From: an uncultured Aquimarina sp. | GTDB lineage: Bacteria; Bacteroidota; Bacteroidia; Flavobacteriales; Flavobacteriaceae | DNA length: 64,000 bases | Assembly (NCBI RefSeq): GCF_947492965.1 | Contig: NZ_CANLOZ010000013.1 | Location: 1-64,000 of the forward strand | Reading direction: 5' to 3' | Part shown: in pieces, positions 60,301-64,000 of the stretch | Layout: each line of letters opens with the position of its first letter | Position numbering within the stretch: position 1 is the first letter of the stretch | Made by a program: the position numbers and the translations under genes | The notes under the pieces: model-generated | The model's database searches: none | What the model saw: the letters and a program-made list of their open reading frames with translations, nothing else | Told to the model about the DNA's origin: nothing

Positions 60301-60887
60301 GTAATTTCTTGATCACTGTAGCTAACCTTATGATTGTGTTGTGATAGGTATACAGGATTTCCATATTCATCCTTTTTATAGGAAAATGATACAGGACCTG
60401 CTTGTACATGATAAATATCTACTTCTTTATCCCATTCTCCGTTAAGATATTTTCTTAGTTCTGATAAAGAGAAATCTGTGCCATTCATATACTCTTTGAT
60501 ACGCGCACCTCGATCACGTGGTCCGTAGTATCCTTCTGGATGTTCATCTGGTAACCCTCTTACTTCGCGTCTTACTGCACCCATACCTGCAAGATTCCAA
60601 CCTAATCCAGTAATAGAAGGTTTGCCTTCTAATAATAACCCTCCATAACTATAGTTTAGGGCAATGGGCCACGAGTATGATCCCATTTGAAAGGTGTATA
60701 CTGGTACCGCAAAACTCATATTTCCACTTTGTAATGCTCTATCGATATTACCATAGGCTCCCAAACTTGCTGCCTCTGGAGAAGTAGGATAAAAATCCGG
60801 AACTGGAGCACCTGGATATTCCTGTCCATAAAACGAAGCTGTATATAATAGCAATGCTGCCAGTGTTATTCTAATTACTTTTTTCAT
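57339..60887 (-). CDS. Large SpvB/RHS-like secreted protein
   Basis: 1182-aa protein with a signal peptide (MKKVIRITLAALLLYTASFYGQ). The N-terminal ~250 residues (PEAASLGAYGNIDRALQSGN, YSWPIALNYSYGGLLLEGKPSITGLGWNL) resemble the N-terminal barrel/beta-propeller region of SpvB and Tc-toxin B-type proteins. The C-terminal ~300 residues contain RHS/YD-like repeats (YFGYDAYGNPISVAQEDG, YYEYDALNRLIAVKDADGN) and end NKYNYKN. No toxin tip follows. It is cotranscribed with the RHS gene (7-nt gap) and the fibre-like gene upstream (25-nt gap). It may make the shell or anchor for the RHS-tip protein; this is inference from B/C-type Tc complexes. Confidence 0.8.
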   Translation of the reverse strand: MKKVIRITLAALLLYTASFYGQEYPGAPVPDFYPTSPEAASLGAYGNIDRALQSGNMSFAVPVYTFQMGSYSWPIALNYSYGGLLLEGKPSITGLGWNLAGMGAVRREVRGLPDEHPEGYYGPRDRGARIKEYMNGTDFSLSELRKYLNGEWDKEVDIYHVQAGPVSFSYKKDEYGNPVYLSQHNHKVSYSDQEITVTDDNGIIYTFADTENNEPSDATPSTAFEYTITWNLSEIKYPNGRTLTFNYIDDQYLSYDFYASGSVRYFPNGLQDGTGGTGPTYGTGTYQDGVNQSVIKRKILKSITSSDATLLTFSITTIAGRKLYNGISVSKQSNIDAYTFSYDGARDMLTQVTKDGQLLFGFEYYDQNDMPGFIDNINDRARAQDDWRFYNAAANAAALNVPSSSYQADKAPNFVATRKGAMKKIIYPTGGYSMIDYEQNQINEVYNQPSSNNTNPYANVSFNRQILLKLQSDNSASAPEVKTVVFSKTFDQPTVASISHKIAGNIGSSNLSVNITGPSNCPPSIDQPTIDPVSDEYYLNAEYFRSRLNEIPQMCPTLGEQFGPDNGDQLGYQSISRSSGGRIIIKPGTYTFRITNEYNRGSDATSEIKVLFYEPPASGTIVGSEINVDVGGIRVEKIQHYTDNNSISKTQYFDYATEIGGSSGLLLNKFEEVPFNVVTYTPSPFVDSNQPIRTEYTDIAYRLNRFNSLTVNQSSPVYYTHIKEYDSFILEEVTDSDNDSDLPPIFDPLTNEDGTLVYSEIGNTSSSTNYIRKYPNGYKLTVFEAPAQNYDFEHPNYPQNQDLDKGRVKLSVVYKGGDETSKVQQSETQYKQFRGLVDQDYQDYNNDHPWSLKIVQKLNIVADCTIPGACDLNPIPSQEHYQIDRYIIKPYREVLTRYKPLTSVSTSYFNKDGVQQIVTNRSTNLYNSNYAIAETTVTDSHGDQIRTVLKYPYNSLTDFTNLSTEASNTITALKSANRISTPIQTEAYKKEGNTETLLYTQRTDYKSWGDNISGDVLYAPETTWIAKRNDDLEKRLSYFGYDAYGNPISVAQEDGTHIYYIWGYQGQQPIAKITNFTMAQAANIQSLIDDAIAAADADFNRPTGTSGTEAALREALEDIRTDPQLENAQMSYYTYDPMIGVTSMTDLRGYTMYYEYDALNRLIAVKDADGNLVSENKYNYKN

Positions 60888-60912
60888 GAATTGCTTTTTA
60901 TGTCATTAGGAT

Positions 60913-61785
60913 TTATTTTCTTTCTAACAATAATGCTTCAATCTTAGCAAGTCTTGCTTCGAGCTCACTATTTTTAGCTTTTACTTTTTGTAATTCTTTA
61001 ATCTCTTTTTCTTGTGCAATCGTATACAAAGTCAATTCTTCGATCTTTTCCAGGAGTTTAGCATTCATTTCGCCTAATTGTATACCATTTTCTTCAACTT
61101 CAGCAGCGGATGGAATGTTGATGAGATGCCCTTTTGTAGCTATGTGATCAGCTACTTCTTGTAAAGTTGGTAGTGTATATGTATCTTCAAATACATAGTC
61201 TGGCCAGTTTGTAAGGTCTACTTTTATTTCTTTAGTATGAATATTACCGTTTACTGCAAGCTTAGCATCTGGAGTAGTAGTTCCAATACCAACATCACCA
61301 TTAGCTCGTATACGTAAATATTCAGTTTCATTTGCGTACAATGCTAATCCAGATGCATTAGCCCAACTAGTCTCCTGAATCGAAGCAATACCACCCCATT
61401 TCCAGTGTTCATTATCATTTGAATGTTTTAATTTTACTCCAACACCATAATTAGATACTGTTCCGTTATTTCTGGAGTTATTTGCAATAACTGGCCATGA
61501 AATTTCATCTTTGTTTACCGTTATATGGAGTTTTGCTTGCGGAGTAGTGGTTCCAATTCCAATATTGCCGTCAGGAGCTACATTAAACCTTACCACACCA
61601 GAATGAAAAATTCTGAAATTACCAGCATAATTATCTAGATGGATTTTGTTGTAAGTAGCGTTACTTTGTAATAACTGAATTTCTCCACCTTCTACACCAG
61701 AGTTTTGTGGATTCGCAACTATGGTTTGAGCATTTATTCTAATTAAAGAAAAAAATACAAACAAAAAGAACAATGATTTTTTCAT
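60913..61785 (-). CDS. Tail-fibre-like exported protein with coiled-coil end
   Basis: 290-aa protein with a signal peptide (MKKSLFFLFVFFSLIRINAQ). It has repeated GIGTTTPQAKLHI / GIGTTTPDAKLAV phrases typical of phage-tail-fibre-like and S74-related surface proteins, a region NGDVGIGTTTP, and a C-terminal coiled coil rich in Lys, Glu and Leu (LLEKIEELTLYTIAQEKEIKE, LEARLAKIEALLLERK). Trimeric fibre or cell-surface display is likely. It is the first gene of the RHS operon, 25 nt before the SpvB-like gene. No S74 peptidase residues were recognised. Confidence 0.78.
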   Translation of the reverse strand: MKKSLFFLFVFFSLIRINAQTIVANPQNSGVEGGEIQLLQSNATYNKIHLDNYAGNFRIFHSGVVRFNVAPDGNIGIGTTTPQAKLHITVNKDEISWPVIANNSRNNGTVSNYGVGVKLKHSNDNEHWKWGGIASIQETSWANASGLALYANETEYLRIRANGDVGIGTTTPDAKLAVNGNIHTKEIKVDLTNWPDYVFEDTYTLPTLQEVADHIATKGHLINIPSAAEVEENGIQLGEMNAKLLEKIEELTLYTIAQEKEIKELQKVKAKNSELEARLAKIEALLLERK

Positions 61786-61853
61786 AATTTAAAATTGATA
61801 GTATGATTATGTTATCGTATAACTCTTCTATTTTGGGGTTTCATAGAAACGTG

Positions 61854-61861
61854 CAAAAGTA
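61854..61861 (-). promoter_or_regulatory. -7 promoter box of the RHS operon
   Basis: Minus strand TACTTTTG, an exact TAnnTTTG match, 68 nt upstream of the fibre-like gene ATG. The nearest TTG upstream (61886-61888) is 24 nt away, longer than ideal. Confidence 0.5.
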
Positions 61862-61874
61862 CTCGTTACCTGTA

Positions 61875-61899
61875 AATCTGATCTGCAAGAAATCAGATT
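61875..61899. promoter_or_regulatory. Inverted repeat over the -33 region of the RHS promoter
   Basis: AATCTGAT (61875-61882) and ATCAGATT (61892-61899), perfect 8-bp arms around 9 nt. It sits where the -33 box should be, so it could be an operator, or an activator site that makes up for the weak -33. Confidence 0.5.
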
Positions 61900-62252
61900 G
61901 TTATCAACAAAATTCGGTAGCTTTTTTATGAATACTTTTTTCGTTTTATCTATTCGTTTTCCCTTTTTAAGTAGAGTCTTATATTGGTAAGTGTCGAAAT
62001 CAAAGGATGTGTTACCTCAAAAACTTAATTTTTTTAAAAAAAAATTGAATAGGATATCGAGAGTTAGGTTTATGGAGTTTGATATCGGGGTTTATAAATT
62101 AGGTAACTGGTAATAGGTTTCAGGTTTCTGAAGTTTGCTGTTAATGGTCAGGAATTATTATTAGAGTCTTTGGTAGGTTTTATAAATTGTGAACGCTAGA
62201 TCATACTAAAAAATGAGTAAATAGATCGTGTTTTGAGTGTTATCTAAAAACA

Positions 62253-62287
62253 AAAAAGCAACCAGAAAAATCTTTCTGATTGCCTTC
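62253..62287 (-). terminator. Terminator of the leu operon
   Basis: Arms AAGCAACCAGAAA (near 62256-62270) and TTTCTGATTGCCTT (62274-62287) pair with two wobble/mismatch positions; an A-run on the + side gives a U-tail on the minus strand. It lies 27 nt beyond leuB. Confidence 0.7.
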
Positions 62288-62313
62288 TTATAACAATAAA
62301 TATATAACTAATA

Positions 62314-63429
62314 TTAGATAATCGTAGATTGGCCTACGTGTATATTTTCAAAATTAATGTTAGAGTCTTCAGGATTTAAAATATAATCATAAATAAAGTC
62401 TCCTACTTTTTCTGTTGTTAAAGGATTGATACTATTTAGATCTGGAGTGGTAAGATTTAACTCTAACGCTTTCTCCACAGCATTTTTAATAGCTTGTGAT
62501 TCCTCTAAAAGATCAAAATGCTCTAGTAACATCGCTGCTGATAAAATAGCAGCTATTGGATTGGCAATTCCTTTTCCTGTTGCTTGTGGATAGGATCCGT
62601 GTATCGGTTCGAACATACAACAAGTATCTCCGACAGAAGCAGAAGCTAATAGTCCTATAGAACCTCCAATTACACTGGCTTCATCGGAGATAATGTCTCC
62701 AAACATATTTTCGGTTAAGATTACATCAAACTGACTTGGATTAAGGATCATTTGCATCGCTGCATTGTCTACAAAGAGAAAATCTAAAGCTACATCTGTA
62801 TATTCTTTTGCGATTTCAGTAACTACCTTTCTCCATAGTCTAGAAGATTCTAAAACATTTGCTTTATCAACTAATGTAAGTTTTTTGCGTCTTTTCTGAG
62901 CTGCTTTAAAAGCTAATCTCGCGATGCGTTCTATCTCTTCTTTAGAATATTCACATAAATCTGAAGCCACAGTTCCTGCTTCATTAAGTTGTTTTTTACC
63001 AAAATAAATTCCACCAGTAAGTTCTCGATAAATAGAGATATCTGTTCCCTCTATTATATTTCTCTTTAAGGGTGATTTCTCTAGTAAGGTATCATAAGCT
63101 TTTACTGGGCGGATATTGGCATATAAACCGAGTTCTTTTCGCAAGCGCAATAATCCTTGCTCTGGACGAACAGGAGCACTGGGATCATTATCATATTTAG
63201 GGTCACCAATGGCTCCAAACAGTACTGCGTCTGTATCAGCGCAGAGTTGCAGTGTTTCTTCTGGTAATGGATTTCCGGTCTTATCAATCGCAATAGCACC
63301 TACCAAAGCATCCTTAAAAGTAAATGTATGATCAAAACTATGTGCAATAGCTTCTAAAGCTTTTACTGCTTGTGCAGTTACTTCTGGTCCGATTCCGTCT
63401 CCGGATAATACAGCAATTTCTAGTTTCAT
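62314..63429 (-). CDS. leuB: 3-isopropylmalate dehydrogenase
   Basis: 371-aa NAD-dependent dehydrogenase of leucine synthesis: 3-isopropylmalate to 2-oxoisocaproate plus CO2. Family phrases: LEIAVLSGDGIGPEVTAQAVKAL, VLFGAIGDPKYDN, PEQGLLRLRKELGLYANIRPVKAY, REELTGGIYFG-like RELTGGIYFGKK, the metal/substrate block DKANVLESSRLWRKVV, ENMFGDIISDEASVIGGSIGLLASASVG and EPIHGSYPQATGKGIANPIAAI. It lies 11 nt downstream of leuD in the same operon. A terminator follows. Confidence 0.97.
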   Translation of the reverse strand: MKLEIAVLSGDGIGPEVTAQAVKALEAIAHSFDHTFTFKDALVGAIAIDKTGNPLPEETLQLCADTDAVLFGAIGDPKYDNDPSAPVRPEQGLLRLRKELGLYANIRPVKAYDTLLEKSPLKRNIIEGTDISIYRELTGGIYFGKKQLNEAGTVASDLCEYSKEEIERIARLAFKAAQKRRKKLTLVDKANVLESSRLWRKVVTEIAKEYTDVALDFLFVDNAAMQMILNPSQFDVILTENMFGDIISDEASVIGGSIGLLASASVGDTCCMFEPIHGSYPQATGKGIANPIAAILSAAMLLEHFDLLEESQAIKNAVEKALELNLTTPDLNSINPLTTEKVGDFIYDYILNPEDSNINFENIHVGQSTII

Positions 63430-63440
63430 GTATGTATCTT

Positions 63441-63998
63441 TTAGGTACGTGCTTTTTCAAAAGCTTCTATTTCTGATTGGTTGCTTATTAAAAAATCAAT
63501 GTCATCATATCCATTGAGTAAGCACATTTTCTTATAACTATTAATTTCGAAGTCAGCTTTAGATTCGGAAGAAACAATAGTAATAGTTTGCGCCTCTAAG
63601 TCTACTTCTATTTCTGTTTTTGGATCTTTTTCAATCGCAGAAAATAACTCTTGTAGATACTCTGGAGTTACTTGTATCGGCAATAATCCATTATTTAATG
63701 AATTCCCTTTAAATATATCTGCAAAAAAGCTGGACACCACCACTTTGATCCCATAATCATGTATCGCCCAGGCAGCATGTTCTCTACTAGAGCCACATCC
63801 AAAGTTAGTGCCGGCTATTAAAATACTACCACTATATTTTGTGTCATTTAGCGCAAAATCAGCATTCATACTTCCGTCTTTATGATAACGCCAGTCTCTA
63901 AATAAGTTCTCTCCGAAGCCTTCTCTACTGGTGGCTTTTAGAAAACGTGCAGGAATGATTTGATCTGTATCTACATTTTCGATTGGTAAGGGTATCGC
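63441..63998 (-). CDS. leuD: 3-isopropylmalate dehydratase small subunit, 5' partial
   Basis: At least 185 codons are visible; the frame is open to the end of the window (…PLPIENVDTDQIIPARFL upstream of the first internal Met at 63869), so the start lies outside. Typical LeuD is ~200 aa, so about a dozen residues are missing. Seen: NVDTDQIIPARFLKATSREG, the FGENLFRDWRY phrase and IAGTNFGCGSSREHAAWAI, marking LeuD. With LeuC it isomerises 2-isopropylmalate to 3-isopropylmalate. leuB follows 11 nt downstream, so transcription is leuD to leuB. Confidence 0.95.
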   Translation of the reverse strand, partial: AIPLPIENVDTDQIIPARFLKATSREGFGENLFRDWRYHKDGSMNADFALNDTKYSGSILIAGTNFGCGSSREHAAWAIHDYGIKVVVSSFFADIFKGNSLNNGLLPIQVTPEYLQELFSAIEKDPKTEIEVDLEAQTITIVSSESKADFEINSYKKMCLLNGYDDIDFLISNQSEIEAFEKART

Positions 63999-64000
63999 TG

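Larger units (their letters stand above)
61786..62313. other. Intergenic region, RHS operon to leuB
   Basis: 528 nt, the longest gap in the window. It holds the RHS operon -7 box (61854-61861), an 8-bp inverted repeat just upstream (61875-61899), and the leu terminator (62253-62287). The central ~350 nt are AT-rich (including an A-run near 62036-62045) with no ORF or RNA structure recognised. Confidence 0.6.

Noticed and set aside
1..64000. CRISPR arrays, tRNA, rRNA, transposases or prophage genes
   Set aside because: No regular short direct repeats with spacers, no cloverleaf or TTCRAxTC pattern, and no transposase or phage structural gene was recognised on reading; faint copies could still be missed.

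Overview
The window looks like a chromosomal segment of a marine flavobacterium (Bacteroidota, Flavobacteriaceae; an Aquimarina-like genus is my guess). The DNA is AT-rich, start codons lack Shine-Dalgarno sequences, and several promoters follow the Bacteroidota pattern (TTG, 17-23 nt, TAnnTTTG). Type IX secretion and gliding genes are present: PorP/SprF, type A and type B sorting domains, and a GldF-GldG protein. Surface-type lipoproteins also occur. No tRNA, rRNA, CRISPR array, transposase or prophage was recognised.

Layout. 1-5630: a type IX cargo adhesin (5' end outside the window), a PorP/SprF protein and an OmpA-family protein, all on +. 5926-17594: housekeeping and small hypothetical genes (TrmH-like methyltransferase, DEAD-box helicase, glutaminyl cyclase, the SRP RNA with a textbook promoter, an SDR, transaldolase). 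17857-27468: the first double-glycine-type Cys-rich peptide, a YbiT-like ABC-F protein with one dead nucleotide site, a TetR-controlled desaturase/ferredoxin-reductase fusion with a GMC oxidoreductase, and small membrane proteins. 27724-36951: pheT, a TlpA-type lipoprotein, a DUF2911 protein and pta-ackA (acetyl-CoA to acetate with ATP). 37018-37847: three more Cys-rich peptides. 38201-49306: a secreted endonuclease I, a PfpI-like protein, a Crp/Fnr regulator, dnaN, a VPGUxxT-type thioredoxin protein, DinB, a fifth Cys-rich peptide, a fused gldF-gldG gene, and a SAM hydroxide adenosyltransferase. 49590-52814: phoH, a four-helix-bundle protein, purC and DUF4174. 53175-61785: a four-gene RHS operon ending in an apparent toxin tip and an overlapping immunity candidate. 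62314-64000: leuB and leuD (cut by the window end).

The most interesting parts are (1) the RHS operon, whose C-terminal tip and partner gene match no family I know, and (2) five small Cys-rich peptides with a shared double-glycine-like leader at four loci, with no processing enzyme nearby. Also notable are the TetR operator lying across the desaturase promoter, the asymmetric ABC-F protein, the gldF-gldG fusion, and REP-like palindromes beside purC and the RHS operon. All family assignments are from reading translated sequences; no searches were run.
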